A DNA stretch of 64,000 nt from JACZYA01 sp965247455 (GCA_965247455.1 CBDFHE010000010.1:1-64000), one strand, 5' to 3'; shown: positions 15,617 through 26,238, counted from the stretch's first letter. Program-made: numbers and translations. Notes: generated by a model not told the origin, from the sequence alone.

Positions 15617-17647
15617 ATGGATTCTCTGGGAAGCTTTGCCCTCCTGTTGGCTCCCTGCATTTCCGCCTACGCGGTTGCCGCCGCGCTGCTGGGAGCTTGG
15701 AAGCAGAAACCCCTGTTGCAGCAGAGCGCCGAGCGGGCGACCATCGCCGTCGGCGGCCTGGTTCTGATCGCAACCAGCTGCCTGGTGGTCTCGCTGCTGC
15801 GGGACGACTTCCGCCTGGCCGCAGTGGCCTCGCACAGCAACCGCGCCTTGCCGGTCTTCTTCAAGTTTTCCGCTTTGTGGTCGGGACAGGAGGGCTCCCT
15901 GCTGTGGTGGAGTTGCATCCTGGCTTGCTATTCCGCCCTGGTGGTTCTGCTGAACCGCCGCAACTACCGCCACCTGATGCCCTTTGCCGTGGCCACGCTC
16001 ATGAGCGTGCAGTTTTTCTTCCTGCTGCTCAACAACTTTGCCGCCAACCCGTTTCGGCTGCTGGGAGTAGAGACGGCCGCCGGGCTGCAAATTTTCTCCC
16101 CGCCTGACGGTGGCGGGCTGAACCCGCTGCTGCAACACCCGGCCATGGTCATCCACCCGCCCATGCTTTACCTGGGTTTCGTCGGTTTCACCGTGCCTTT
16201 CGCCTTCGCCCTCTCTGCGCTGATTACCCGCAGCAAGGGCGAGAACTGGATCCACATCACGCGCCGCTGGAGCATGGTCGCGTGGGGATTCCTGACCATC
16301 GGCGTCATCCTCGGCGGCCGCTGGGCCTACGCGGTGCTGGGCTGGGGCGGCTACTGGGGCTGGGACCCGGTCGAAAACGCTTCCCTGCTGCCGTGGTTCA
16401 CCGGCACCGCCTTCCTGCATTCGGTGATGATGCAAGAGAAGCGCGGGATGATGAAAGTCTGGAACATGGTGCTGATTTTTTTGACCTTCTTCCTCTGCAT
16501 CTTCGGCACCTTCCTGACCCGCAGCGGCATTCTCAGTTCCGTGCACGCCTTTGCCGCTTCCCCCATCGGACCCTACTTCACCACCTTCATCGTCATTAGC
16601 TTGGCGATCACTGTCGCCATCCTGCTGTGGCGACTGCCTTTCCTGCGAAGCGAGAACCACCTGGACTCCATGCTGTCGCGGGAGTCGGGCTTCCTGTTCA
16701 ACAACCTCATCCTGCTGGCGGTGATGTTTGCGGTGCTGTGGGGAACGGTGTTTCCGCTGATTTCCGAGGCGGTCAAGGGAGTTAAGATCACCGTCGGGGC
16801 GCCCTACTTCAACAAAATCGCCATCCCCATGGGACTGCTCCTCTTGCTCCTGACCGGCGTTGCGCCGCTGTTCGCGTGGCGACGTACTTCCTTGGAGAGC
16901 CTGCGCCGCAACTTCACTCGCCCGTTGCTGGTCGCGGCGGTGATAGCCGTCGCCAGCTTCCCCTTCGGTGTGCGCGGCCTCTACCCGCTGATGACCATCT
17001 TCCTCTCCGCCTTCGTCATCGCCACCATCGTGGCCGAGTTCTATCGCGGCTCGCGCGTGATTCGGCAAAAGCAACACGTGAATTGGCTGGCGGCGGCCAC
17101 GCACCTGACCCACCGCAACACGCGCCGCTACGGAGGCTACATCATCCACTTCGGCATCGCGCTGCTCTTCGTCGGCTTCGTGGGCAACGCTCTCTCGGTG
17201 GACCGGGAAGCGGAGATGCTGCCCGGGGATGAATTCTCCCTGCGGAATTACCGCTTCGCCCTGCGCGAACTGGAGCAGAAGGAGAACGACAACTACATCA
17301 CCAACCGCGCCCGTATCGATGTATCCAAGAATGGCAAGTTTCTCACTACCCTTTTTCCGGAGCGGCGACTCTACAAATCCAGCCAGCAACCCACCACCGA
17401 GGTTGACATCCGATCGCGCCTGAGCGAGGACATCTACTTGGTCTTCGCCGGCATGACCGATGACCAGGAACGCGCCGTCATCCACGCCTACCTCAACCCG
17501 TTGGTCATGTGGGTCTGGATTGGCGGCCTGGTGATGGTGCTGGGGACGATAATCGCCCTCATCCCCAGCCAACCGGCCCTGGCCCGACTCCCCGCGCGAC
17601 GACGCAAAGGGACAAAGGAGAAAGCGCGCGATGAAGTTCCGGCCTAA
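15617..17647 (+). CDS. ccmF: Cytochrome c maturation protein CcmF, haem lyase component
   Basis: CcmF is a polytopic inner-membrane protein of 676 residues that receives haem from CcmE and, with CcmH, attaches it to the CXXCH motif of apocytochromes. The WWD haem-handling motif is seen as WGGYWGWDPVENASLLPWF. Conserved periplasmic histidines are likely in VIHPPMLYLGF and THRNTRRYGGYIIHFG. A late segment with RNYRFALREL and a final transmembrane helix match the family. The stop overlaps the start of the ccmH-like gene by 17 bp, so the two are translationally coupled. Confidence 0.95.
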   Translation: MDSLGSFALLLAPCISAYAVAAALLGAWKQKPLLQQSAERATIAVGGLVLIATSCLVVSLLRDDFRLAAVASHSNRALPVFFKFSALWSGQEGSLLWWSCILACYSALVVLLNRRNYRHLMPFAVATLMSVQFFFLLLNNFAANPFRLLGVETAAGLQIFSPPDGGGLNPLLQHPAMVIHPPMLYLGFVGFTVPFAFALSALITRSKGENWIHITRRWSMVAWGFLTIGVILGGRWAYAVLGWGGYWGWDPVENASLLPWFTGTAFLHSVMMQEKRGMMKVWNMVLIFLTFFLCIFGTFLTRSGILSSVHAFAASPIGPYFTTFIVISLAITVAILLWRLPFLRSENHLDSMLSRESGFLFNNLILLAVMFAVLWGTVFPLISEAVKGVKITVGAPYFNKIAIPMGLLLLLLTGVAPLFAWRRTSLESLRRNFTRPLLVAAVIAVASFPFGVRGLYPLMTIFLSAFVIATIVAEFYRGSRVIRQKQHVNWLAAATHLTHRNTRRYGGYIIHFGIALLFVGFVGNALSVDREAEMLPGDEFSLRNYRFALRELEQKENDNYITNRARIDVSKNGKFLTTLFPERRLYKSSQQPTTEVDIRSRLSEDIYLVFAGMTDDQERAVIHAYLNPLVMWVWIGGLVMVLGTIIALIPSQPALARLPARRRKGTKEKARDEVPA

Positions 17648-18104
17648 CACCCTGGCCTGCGGCCTGCTGCTCGGGCTGCTGCTCGCGCCCTCCCTAGCAA
17701 CGGCGGAGGGCGAAGCGGATCCTTTCCGCAGCATTTCAGAAAAGCTGGTCTGCCAGTGCGGCTGCAACTATGGCTTGCGCTACTGCCCGCACCTGCAATG
17801 CGGTTCGGCGATTCCCATGCGCCAGACCATCCGCGCAGCTCTGGCCGAAGGGAAGTCGGAAGAAGAAGCTTTGCAAGTGATGGTGGCGCAGTTCGGCCTC
17901 TCCGCTCTGGGCCAACCTCCGGCTGAGGGCTTCAACCTGTTGGCTTGGGTGATGCCGTTCCTCGCGTTGGCGCTGGGCCTGTGGGTGGTGCAGCGGGTAG
18001 CCCGCTCGTGGCGTGCTCGCGTGCCCGCTCCAACGACCGACGCGGCCCTGGTGGAGCGCTACCGCAGCGCCGTCAAGCGCGAAATTGACCAACTGGAGGA
18101 CTAG
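17631..18104 (+). CDS. ccmH: CcmH-family cytochrome c maturation thiol protein
   Basis: This 157-residue protein has a signal peptide (GLLLGLLLAPSLATA). A Cys-rich periplasmic helix region follows (Cys41, Cys43 and Cys45 in LVCQCGCN, then Cys52 and Cys57), and then a transmembrane helix (LLAWVMPFLALALGLWVV). The classical LRCxxC motif is replaced by VCQCGC, a form seen in CcmH-like proteins outside proteobacteria. CcmH keeps the apocytochrome CXXCH thiols reduced and presents them to CcmF. It overlaps ccmF, and the next gene follows 3 bp after its stop. Confidence 0.87.
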   Translation: MKFRPNTLACGLLLGLLLAPSLATAEGEADPFRSISEKLVCQCGCNYGLRYCPHLQCGSAIPMRQTIRAALAEGKSEEEALQVMVAQFGLSALGQPPAEGFNLLAWVMPFLALALGLWVVQRVARSWRARVPAPTTDAALVERYRSAVKREIDQLED

Positions 18105-18107
18105 CCG

Positions 18108-18499
18108 GTGTTGCTGGTAGTCGCCTGCGGTTCCCTGGCAGTAGCCGCCCTGCTCTACGTCTTCTGGGTGACGCCCGAGCCGGTGGCCGCCAAGTCCCGC
18201 CAGGAACGGGAACGGGAGTTCCTGCAAGAGCGCAAGGAAGTCGTCTACGAAAATCTGCGCGACCTGCAAATGGAATACCGCATGGGAAAACTCTCCGATC
18301 AGGACTACAGCCAACTGAAGGCGCACTACCAGGAACAGTTGGCACTTTTGCTCTATCAGGCCGAGCAGGTGGGCGAACCGGCGCCCGCGGCCATGCCGCT
18401 TCCCGGGCGCTGCCCGCGCTGCGGGAAAGACAATCCCGCCGAGAACCGCTTCTGCGGCGCTTGCGGCCAAGCATTATCCCAAGTGGAGGCCGTTCGGTG

Positions 18500-18500
<1 letters not shown>
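18108..18500 (+). CDS. Small membrane protein with C-terminal zinc ribbon (CcmI-like position)
   Basis: This 130-residue protein has an N-terminal transmembrane helix (LLVVACGSLAVAALLYVFWV), a charged helical middle (REREREFLQERKEVVYENLRDLQMEYRMGKLSDQDYSQL) and a four-cysteine zinc ribbon (CPRCG...CGACG). The middle part resembles the N-terminal portion of CcmI/CycH, which assists apocytochrome delivery. The zinc ribbon is not part of classical CcmI. The start is a GTG 3 bp after ccmH. The stop overlaps the next ATG (TGATG). Confidence 0.75.
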
Positions 18501-19650
<1,150 letters not shown>

Positions 19651-20353
19651 CCCGCGCATCGTCACCCGCAAGCTGAGCAAGTATTTCGGGCGCTTCACGG
19701 CCCTGGACGAGGCTACGTTGACGATTGAGCCGGGGGAATTCGTGGTGGTGCTGGGGCGTAACGGCGCCGGTAAGACCACCTTGCTGCGCATCCTGGGACT
19801 GCTGCAACAACCTTCGCGCGGCGAGTTGTTCTTCGACGACCAGCCGGTGGCAAGCCTCCCGGTTCGCTTTCGGCAACGGATTGGATTTGTGGGTCACGAA
19901 ACTTTTCTCTACGATGAGCTGACCGCCCGGGAGAACCTGCTCTTCTACGCGCGGCTCTATGGCGTTGCGAACGCCGAGCAGCGCATCGGCGAAATCCTGG
20001 CCGAGATGGCGCTGGAAGCGCGCGCCGGCAGATTCGCGCGCCACCTTTCGCGCGGCCTGAAGCAGCGGCTGGCGTTGGCCCGCGCCTGGCTGCACCACCC
20101 CGACGTACTGCTGCTGGACGAGCCTGCCACCGGGCTGGACGCCCCGACCCGCGAGCGCATGCACGATTGGCTGGCGCGCTGCCACCGCGCAGGGCACACC
20201 GTCATCCTGAGTTCGCACGAGCTGCGGGAAAGCCTGCGCCCGGCCACCCGCATCGTGCTGCTGGAGCAAGGCCGGGTGGCGTTTGACGGCCCCAATCACC
20301 CCGACCGGCAGGAGGAGATGCAGGCCCTGCTGGTGGCGGCGGCGAGGTAACCC

Positions 20354-21031
20354 GTGGATACGCTGCGCGCTTCGTTGGCCATCTTTCGCAAAGACCTGCT
20401 GGCCGAGCGCCGCACCAAGGATGTCTCCATCGCCATTTTGCTGTTCGGCTTCACCGTCGCAGTGGCCTTTGCGTTCGCCTTTGACCCCACCAGCGACGAA
20501 GCTCGCCGCATCGCCGGCGGCCTGCTGTGGCTGGCGTTCCTGTTCGCTTCCCTGCTGGGGTTGAACCGCTCCTTTGCCCGCGAAACCGCCAACGACTGCC
20601 TGCAAGGCTTGCGGCTGATGCCGGTGGACCTGGGCTCCATCTACCTGGGGAAGCTCCTGAGCAACCTGCTCTTCATGCTGGCGGCGGAACTCGTCTTGCT
20701 GCCGGTGTTCAATGTATTCTTCAACTTGAATTTGTTTGAGCGGCCGGGCTGGTTGGCGCTCATCCTGTTGCTGGGCACCTGGGGGGTGGCATCGCTGGGG
20801 ACGATCTTTTCCGCCGTCAGCGCCAACACCCGCATGCGGGAATTGATGCTGCCCATGCTGCTGCTGCCGCTCACCATCCCGGTGCTGATTGCCGCCATCG
20901 AATCCACCACCATCCTGCTGCGCGGCCTGCCTATGCGCGAGGCGGAGTTATGGATTAAGCTGTTGGCGGGCTTCGACGTTATCTTTACGGTGCTGGCCTG
21001 GCTGTTGTTTGACTCTGTGGTGCAGGAGTAG
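20354..21031 (+). CDS. ccmB: Haem exporter membrane protein CcmB
   Basis: This 225-residue protein has about six transmembrane helices. The N-terminal FRKDLLAERRTKD motif and the central ETANDCLQGLRLMPVD segment are typical of CcmB. It is the permease partner of CcmA. The start is a GTG, 3 bp after ccmA. It lies between ccmA and ccmC, the canonical order. Confidence 0.92.
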   Translation: MDTLRASLAIFRKDLLAERRTKDVSIAILLFGFTVAVAFAFAFDPTSDEARRIAGGLLWLAFLFASLLGLNRSFARETANDCLQGLRLMPVDLGSIYLGKLLSNLLFMLAAELVLLPVFNVFFNLNLFERPGWLALILLLGTWGVASLGTIFSAVSANTRMRELMLPMLLLPLTIPVLIAAIESTTILLRGLPMREAELWIKLLAGFDVIFTVLAWLLFDSVVQE

Positions 21032-21040
21032 ACGCTGCAA

Positions 21041-21733
21041 GTGAGCGAAACCGCCTACCACCGGCTCTCGTTGGCGCTGTTTGCCCTGGGCGTGCTTCTG
21101 GTGCTCATCGCCTGGTACCAAGTCTTCGTGGTGGTGCCGACCGAGCGCACTATGGGGGTGATCCAGCGTATTTTTTACATCCACTTGCCGTCGGCGTTCG
21201 TCGCTTTCTCTGCCTTCTTTGTGGTGTTTGTTGCGAGCGTGGCTTATCTGCTCACGCGCCGCCTGCGCTGGGATTGGGTGGCGGCCTCGGCGGCAGAGGT
21301 AGGCATTGTTTCCTGCGTTGCGGTGCTGATCACCGGCCCCATCTGGGCCAAGCCGGTGTGGGGCATGTGGTGGACCTGGGACGCCCGGCTGACCTCCACC
21401 CTGGTGCTGTTCTTGATCTATGTGGGCTACCTGATGCTGCGGCACTACGTGGCCGAAAGCGACCGCCGCGCCCGGCTGGCGGCCGTCTTCGGCATCCTGG
21501 GCTTTGTGGACGTGCCAATTGTCTATATGGCCAACCGCTGGTTTCGCACTCAGCATCCGCAGCCGGTCATCGCCGGCGGCGAAGGCTCCGGTCTCGACCC
21601 GCAGATGTGGATCGGCTTGCTGTGGTGCGTGGCAGCGATGCTCACTTGGAATATTTTCCTGTTTGTGCAACGGTATCGCTTGGAGAGGACGCGGGAAGAA
21701 TTCATCGAGCTGGCGCGCCGCGCCCGGGTGTAG
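21041..21733 (+). CDS. ccmC: Haem-handling protein CcmC
   Basis: This 230-residue, six-helix membrane protein has the CcmC form of the WWD motif (WGMWWTWDARLTSTLVLFLIY), the early QRIFYIHLP histidine region and the later VDVPIVYMANRWFRTQHPQP region. CcmC loads haem onto CcmE. The start is a GTG preceded by TGCAAGTG. The small ccmD-like gene follows 11 bp downstream with a strong ribosome-binding site. Confidence 0.94.
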   Translation: MSETAYHRLSLALFALGVLLVLIAWYQVFVVVPTERTMGVIQRIFYIHLPSAFVAFSAFFVVFVASVAYLLTRRLRWDWVAASAAEVGIVSCVAVLITGPIWAKPVWGMWWTWDARLTSTLVLFLIYVGYLMLRHYVAESDRRARLAAVFGILGFVDVPIVYMANRWFRTQHPQPVIAGGEGSGLDPQMWIGLLWCVAAMLTWNIFLFVQRYRLERTREEFIELARRARV

Positions 21734-21744
21734 GAGGAGGGTGA

Positions 21745-21897
21745 ATGGACGTCGGACTCCAACATCTTTTTTACGCCTTCACCGTAGTGTGGATACTCCA
21801 CCTGGGCTATCTACTCAGCCTGGCATTCCGGCAGAAACAGTTGCGAGAGGAAGTGCGTGCGCTCAAGGATGCGCTGGCCCGCAAGGCAGCGGAGTGA
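21745..21897 (+). CDS. ccmD: CcmD-like small membrane protein
   Basis: This 50-residue reading frame starts at an ATG preceded by AGGAGGAGGGTGA. It has one transmembrane helix (FYAFTVVWILHLGYLLSLAF) followed by a basic amphipathic helix (RQKQLREEVRALKDAL), the CcmD layout. CcmD stabilises the CcmABC-CcmE complex. Position after ccmC and size both match. The sequence is too short for certainty by similarity alone. Confidence 0.8.
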   Translation: MDVGLQHLFYAFTVVWILHLGYLLSLAFRQKQLREEVRALKDALARKAAE

Positions 21898-21990
21898 TAC
21901 TCGACCTCTTTGCCTAACCGGCAGTCGAAATGCGGTACAAGTGAGACAGACCGTCTCGTTGGCTCGGAGAAGTGAAAGGAGCAAAGAGAA

Positions 21991-22887
21991 ATGGAAGTGG
22001 GATTCATCGGATTGGGGCGGATGGGATTGGCGATGGTGGAGCGGCTGGCGAAGCGCCGGCACCGGGTGGTGGCCTACGACCAGGACGCCGAGAAAGTAAA
22101 GGCTGCCCGCCGCAAAGGCGCGCGCCCCGCCAACTCTTTGGGCGGGCTACTGAGCCAACTGCGCAAGCCGCGTGTGGTGTGGCTGATGGTGCCGGCCGGG
22201 GCCCCGGTGGCGGCGGTGCTGCGCAACCTGGACGCGCACCTGGAAGCAGACGACATTGTGATTGACGGCGGCAATTCTTTCTACCGCGACTCGATGGAGC
22301 GCGCCGCCACCCTGAAGGAGCAAGACATCCACTTTCTGGACGTGGGCACCAGCGGCGGCATCTGGGGCTTGAAGATGGGTTACTGCCTGATGATCGGTGG
22401 CGAAACCAAAGCCTTCAAGCGCGCCCAGCCGCTCTTCAAAACGCTAGCGCCCAAGGACGGTTACGCCCACGTCGGCCCCAGCGGCGCCGGCCACTTTACC
22501 AAGATGGTCCACAACGCGATTGAGTATGGAATGCTGGAGGCGTACGGCGAAGGCTTCGAGCTGATGCATCAGTCCGAGTTCGGTCTCGACCTGCACCAGC
22601 TCGCCCGGCTGTGGAACCAGGGCAGCGTAGTCCGCTCCTGGCTGCTGGAGCTGACCGAGGCGGCGCTGGCCCGCGACCCCAAACTCGACAAAATCCGCGG
22701 CTACGTCGAAGATTCCGGCGAAGGCCGCTGGAGCATCATCGACAGCGTCGAGCGCGGCGTGCCCATGCCCGCCATCGCCCTTTCGCTCTACGCTCGCTTC
22801 CGTTCACGGCAGAAGGAATCCTTCTCCGCCAAAGTGATCGCCGCCTTGCGGCAGCAGTTCGGCGGCCACGCGGTCAAACCCAAGTAG
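21991..22887 (+). CDS. gnd: 6-phosphogluconate dehydrogenase, decarboxylating (short, NAD-type)
   Basis: This 298-residue enzyme oxidises 6-phosphogluconate to ribulose 5-phosphate and CO2. The N-terminal Rossmann motif GFIGLGRMGLAM, the loop DGGNSFYRDS, the substrate motif GTSGGIWGLKMGY and the catalytic GAGHFTKMVHNAIEYG are all present. The length fits the short form (about 300 residues) rather than the 470-residue form. AGGAG lies 9 bp before the ATG. It is the first gene of an oxidative pentose phosphate run with zwf, pgl and glk. Confidence 0.93.
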   Translation: MEVGFIGLGRMGLAMVERLAKRRHRVVAYDQDAEKVKAARRKGARPANSLGGLLSQLRKPRVVWLMVPAGAPVAAVLRNLDAHLEADDIVIDGGNSFYRDSMERAATLKEQDIHFLDVGTSGGIWGLKMGYCLMIGGETKAFKRAQPLFKTLAPKDGYAHVGPSGAGHFTKMVHNAIEYGMLEAYGEGFELMHQSEFGLDLHQLARLWNQGSVVRSWLLELTEAALARDPKLDKIRGYVEDSGEGRWSIIDSVERGVPMPAIALSLYARFRSRQKESFSAKVIAALRQQFGGHAVKPK

Positions 22888-22900
22888 GCAGCGAACCGAA

Positions 22901-24448
22901 ATGCCGGAACCAACCCAAACCCAGCCAGCGCCTGCGCGAGTAGCCTACAAAGCGCGGCGCGACCCCTGCGGCATCGTCATCTTCGGCGCCACCGGCGACC
23001 TGACCGCGCGCAAACTCCTGCCCGCGCTCTATGACCTGGCCTGCGAAGACCAACTGCCGGATAATTTTTACGTCCTCGGGGTGGCGCGGCGGCCTCTGAC
23101 CAATGACAACTTTCGCAAAAAGATGCGCACGGGCGTAGCGCAGCACTCTCGCTTCGGTGCACCTGAGAACGAGCGCTGGCAGGAGTTTGCCCGGCGGCTG
23201 CACTACCAACCACTGGACGCCAGCCAACCCGACGCCTACGCCCGCCTGCGCGAGAGCTTGCACGCCCTCGACCGAGAAAATCACACCGCCGGCAATCATT
23301 TGTTTTATTTGTCGGTGGCCCCCTCGCTCTATGCCGGCATTGTCGAGCAATTGGGCGCGGCCGGTTTGGCGCGCCAGCGTGACCGCGGCCGGCGCTGGAC
23401 GCGGATAATCATCGAAAAACCCTTCGGGCACGACCTGGCCAGCGCACGCGACCTGGATGACCGAGTGCAGCAGGCGTTCAACGAGGAGCAGGTCTACCGC
23501 ATTGACCACTACCTGGGCAAAGAGACGGTGCAAAACCTGGCCGTGTTTCGGTTTGCCAACGGCATTTTTGAACCCATCTGGAACCGGAACTACATCGACC
23601 ACGTACAGATTACCGTGGCGGAAGAAATAGGCGTGGGCAAGCGCGCCGGCTACTACGACCAGAGCGGCGCTCTGCGCGACATGGTGCAGAACCACCTGCT
23701 GCAATTGCTGTGCCTGGTGGCGATGGAACCGCCGGCCGCCTTCGAAGCCGGGCCCATGCGGCGCGAGAAGCTGAAAGTGCTGCAATCCGTGCGGCCCTTC
23801 CTCCGCCGGGAGGGGGAGAGCCGGGCGGTGCGCGGGCAATATGCGCCCGGAACCATGCAGGGTCAAAGCGTGGCGGGCTATCGCGAGGAAAAAGATATCC
23901 GAGCCAATTCCTTCACTGAGACCTTTGCCGCCCTGCGCTTCGAGATTGACAACTGGCGCTGGGCTGGGGTGCCTTTCTACCTGCGCACCGGCAAGCGCAT
24001 GGCCGCCCGGCGCAGCGAAATCACCATCCAGTTTCGCGACGCGCCGCTGCAACTATTTGCCTGCACGGCCATGCAGCCCTGCCAGCCCAACCTGCTCACC
24101 TTGCGCATCCAGCCCGACGAGCGCATGGGGTTGCAGGTGATTACCAAAACCCCCGGCCTGGAAGTGATTGGCCGCTCGGTGCAGATGGATTTCTCTTACG
24201 GCGCCGACTTCCAATCGCAAGCTCCCAGCGCCTACGAAACCCTTTTGCTCGACAGCCTGGAAGGCGACGCCATGCTGTTTGCCGACGGCGACTGGATTAA
24301 GTCGGCGTGGCAATTGGTAACGCCCATCCTGGAAGCCTGGGCCGCAGAGCAGCCGCGCAACTTTCCCAATTACGCAGCGGGAAGCTGGGGTCCGGCGGAA
24401 GCGGAAAGCTTGTTGAGCCGCGAGGGACGGCAGTGGCACACACGGTAG
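22901..24448 (+). CDS. zwf: Glucose-6-phosphate 1-dehydrogenase
   Basis: This 515-residue enzyme catalyses the first step of the oxidative pentose phosphate pathway. The nucleotide-binding FGATGDLTARKLLPALY, the IIEKPFGHD segment and the active-site motif YRIDHYLGKE (with catalytic His) are intact. The later VPFYLRTGKRM block is also typical. It follows gnd by 13 bp and precedes pgl by 4 bp, so co-transcription is very likely. Confidence 0.95.
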   Translation: MPEPTQTQPAPARVAYKARRDPCGIVIFGATGDLTARKLLPALYDLACEDQLPDNFYVLGVARRPLTNDNFRKKMRTGVAQHSRFGAPENERWQEFARRLHYQPLDASQPDAYARLRESLHALDRENHTAGNHLFYLSVAPSLYAGIVEQLGAAGLARQRDRGRRWTRIIIEKPFGHDLASARDLDDRVQQAFNEEQVYRIDHYLGKETVQNLAVFRFANGIFEPIWNRNYIDHVQITVAEEIGVGKRAGYYDQSGALRDMVQNHLLQLLCLVAMEPPAAFEAGPMRREKLKVLQSVRPFLRREGESRAVRGQYAPGTMQGQSVAGYREEKDIRANSFTETFAALRFEIDNWRWAGVPFYLRTGKRMAARRSEITIQFRDAPLQLFACTAMQPCQPNLLTLRIQPDERMGLQVITKTPGLEVIGRSVQMDFSYGADFQSQAPSAYETLLLDSLEGDAMLFADGDWIKSAWQLVTPILEAWAAEQPRNFPNYAAGSWGPAEAESLLSREGRQWHTR

Positions 24449-24452
24449 GCGG

Positions 24453-25199
24453 ATGAACATGCGAGGCACCCTGGTGGTCTGCGCTGACATGGACAGCTTG
24501 TACCGGGAAGCGGTGCGGCGCATCACCACCGCGCTGGCGGGGGCCGGCGAGCGGCAAAAAGTTGTCAGCCTCGCCCTGGCCGGGGGAAAAACCCCGCGTA
24601 CCCTCTACCAATGGCTGGCGAGAGAAGAGTTCCGGGCGGGCATTCCCTGGGGCAAGCTGCACCTGTTTTGGGGCGACGAACGGCTGGTTCCGCTCGACCA
24701 CCGCGAGAGCAACTACCGCATGGCCCGGGAAGCGCTGCTCAACCACGTGCCGGTGCCACCGGAAAACATCCATCCCGTGCCGGTGCACCTGGCGCTGGAA
24801 GAAGCCGCGCAAACCTACGAGCAGGAAATCCGAACTGTGCTGGGAAACCGCCGCGGCGTCCCTTGCTTTGACGTGATTCTTCTGGGACTGGGAACCGACG
24901 GCCACACCGCTTCACTGTTCCCCCGCGCTGAAACACTGCGGGAGCGGAAGCGGCTGGTGGTGGTGGCGCGGAGCCCGGTGGGGATGCCACGGGTCACGCT
25001 CACGGTACCGGTGCTCAATCAGGCCCGGCATGTTTTCTATTTGGTAACCGGGGCCGACAAATCCCAAGCCCTGCAACAGGCGGTCGAGGGTGCGGGTGAA
25101 CTGCCGGCACAACTCATCAACCCGGCCAAAGGCAAGCTGGTGTGGTTCCTGGACTGCCCCGCGGCCGCGCGCTTAGAACGAGTGCGCGTAGAAACATGA
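24453..25199 (+). CDS. pgl: 6-phosphogluconolactonase
   Basis: This protein hydrolyses 6-phosphogluconolactone between Zwf and Gnd. It shows SLALAGGKTPRTLYQWLA, the HLFWGDERLVPLDHRESNYRM block and GLGTDGHTASLFP, all characteristic of the SOL/DevB family. The start may be this ATG or the next in-frame ATG two codons on. The stop overlaps the glk start by 4 bp (ATGA). Confidence 0.92.
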   Translation: MNMRGTLVVCADMDSLYREAVRRITTALAGAGERQKVVSLALAGGKTPRTLYQWLAREEFRAGIPWGKLHLFWGDERLVPLDHRESNYRMAREALLNHVPVPPENIHPVPVHLALEEAAQTYEQEIRTVLGNRRGVPCFDVILLGLGTDGHTASLFPRAETLRERKRLVVVARSPVGMPRVTLTVPVLNQARHVFYLVTGADKSQALQQAVEGAGELPAQLINPAKGKLVWFLDCPAAARLERVRVET

Positions 25200-26188
25200 T
25201 CCTGGCCGGCGACATCGGCGGCACCAAATCGCGCCTGGCCTTCTTCTCACCCGAAGGCGATGCTCGCACGGCCGTGGATGAGCGCTCCCTTCCCAGCCGG
25301 GACTACCCCGGCTTGGCCGCGGTGCTGAAAGATTTTCTCCAGGCTCATCCCCGCCCGGTGGAATTCACCTGCTTCGGCGTCCCCGGCCCGGTGCGGGACG
25401 GCCGCTGCGAGACCCCCAACCTCCCCTGGGTGGTGGACATGCGCGAGCTGCAGCGCGTGACCGGCAGCGTGGTGGTTTTGATCAACGACCTGGAGGCGAC
25501 CGGCTATGGCATTCCGACTTTGCGGCCGGAGGAGTTTTTCGTTCTCAGTGAAGGCCGGCCCGACCCGCAGGGCAACGCCGTTCTCATCGCCCCCGGCACC
25601 GGACTGGGCGAAGGTATCCTCTTCTGGGATGGCAGCCGGCACCGCCCCTCGCCCTCGGAGGGCGGCCACTGCACCTTTGCCGCCCGGACCGCGCTGGAGA
25701 TTGACTTCAAAGTGCGCTTGCAGAAACGCTACGACCACGTGAGCTTTGACCGTGTGGTGAGCGGATCCGGCCTGCGACGCCTCTACAACTTCCTCAAAGA
25801 AACCGGCTATGCGGAAGAGCCCGACTGGCTGGCCCGGGAGATCGCCGCGGCGGATGACCCGGCCGCAGTCATCTCGCGGGTGGCGATCGAAGAGAAAAAC
25901 GAGCTCTGCGTCAAAGCGCTCGACATGTGGACTTCCGTTTTCGGCACCGAAGCCGGCAACCTGGCGCTGAAAGCCCTGGCCACCGCGGGGGTGTACGTGG
26001 GCGGGGGCATTGCTCCCAAAATCCTCCCCAAGCTCAAGGATGGAACTTTTCTGACTGCGTTCCACGACAAGGGCCGGCTCTCTTCCGTACTCGGGCAAAT
26101 TCCGGTGCACGTCATCCTCAACGACAAGGCCGCGCTGTACGGAACCGCCCACTACGCCCTGGAACACAGGAAGAGTGCGGCGCGCTAG
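25196..26188 (+). CDS. glk: Glucokinase
   Basis: This 330-residue enzyme phosphorylates glucose with ATP, feeding the pathway encoded upstream. The N-terminal LAGDIGGTKSRLAFF phosphate-binding motif, FGVPGPV, INDLEATGYG and the late GVYVGGGIAPKI strand match the bacterial Glk family (PF02685). The start was placed at the ATG overlapping the pgl stop, since the GDIGGTK motif follows at once. It is the last gene of the run; a repeat-rich gap follows. Confidence 0.93.
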   Translation: MILAGDIGGTKSRLAFFSPEGDARTAVDERSLPSRDYPGLAAVLKDFLQAHPRPVEFTCFGVPGPVRDGRCETPNLPWVVDMRELQRVTGSVVVLINDLEATGYGIPTLRPEEFFVLSEGRPDPQGNAVLIAPGTGLGEGILFWDGSRHRPSPSEGGHCTFAARTALEIDFKVRLQKRYDHVSFDRVVSGSGLRRLYNFLKETGYAEEPDWLAREIAAADDPAAVISRVAIEEKNELCVKALDMWTSVFGTEAGNLALKALATAGVYVGGGIAPKILPKLKDGTFLTAFHDKGRLSSVLGQIPVHVILNDKAALYGTAHYALEHRKSAAR

Positions 26189-26238
26189 GAAAACTTTGCC
26201 AAGCCCATGGTAGTGGATCATTTTGCAAATGGGAAGCT

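Larger units (their letters stand above)
15092..16145 (+). repeat. Inverted duplication of the ccmE-ccmF 5' region, copy 2
   Basis: This is the partner of 1-1054. It starts at TTAAGACACTAC next to the IS1380 end. The first 12 bp are the outer end of a MITE-like terminal repeat whose remainder is missing. The segment continues through the ccmE promoter and gene into ccmF. The homology must extend past 16145, but the window edge prevents following it. Confidence 0.9.

Noticed and set aside
15335..17767. An 810-residue open frame on the minus strand
   Set aside because: It lies antisense to ccmE, ccmF and ccmH, and its translation is Gln-, Asp- and His-rich with no domain. It is a shadow of the GC-rich coding strand.
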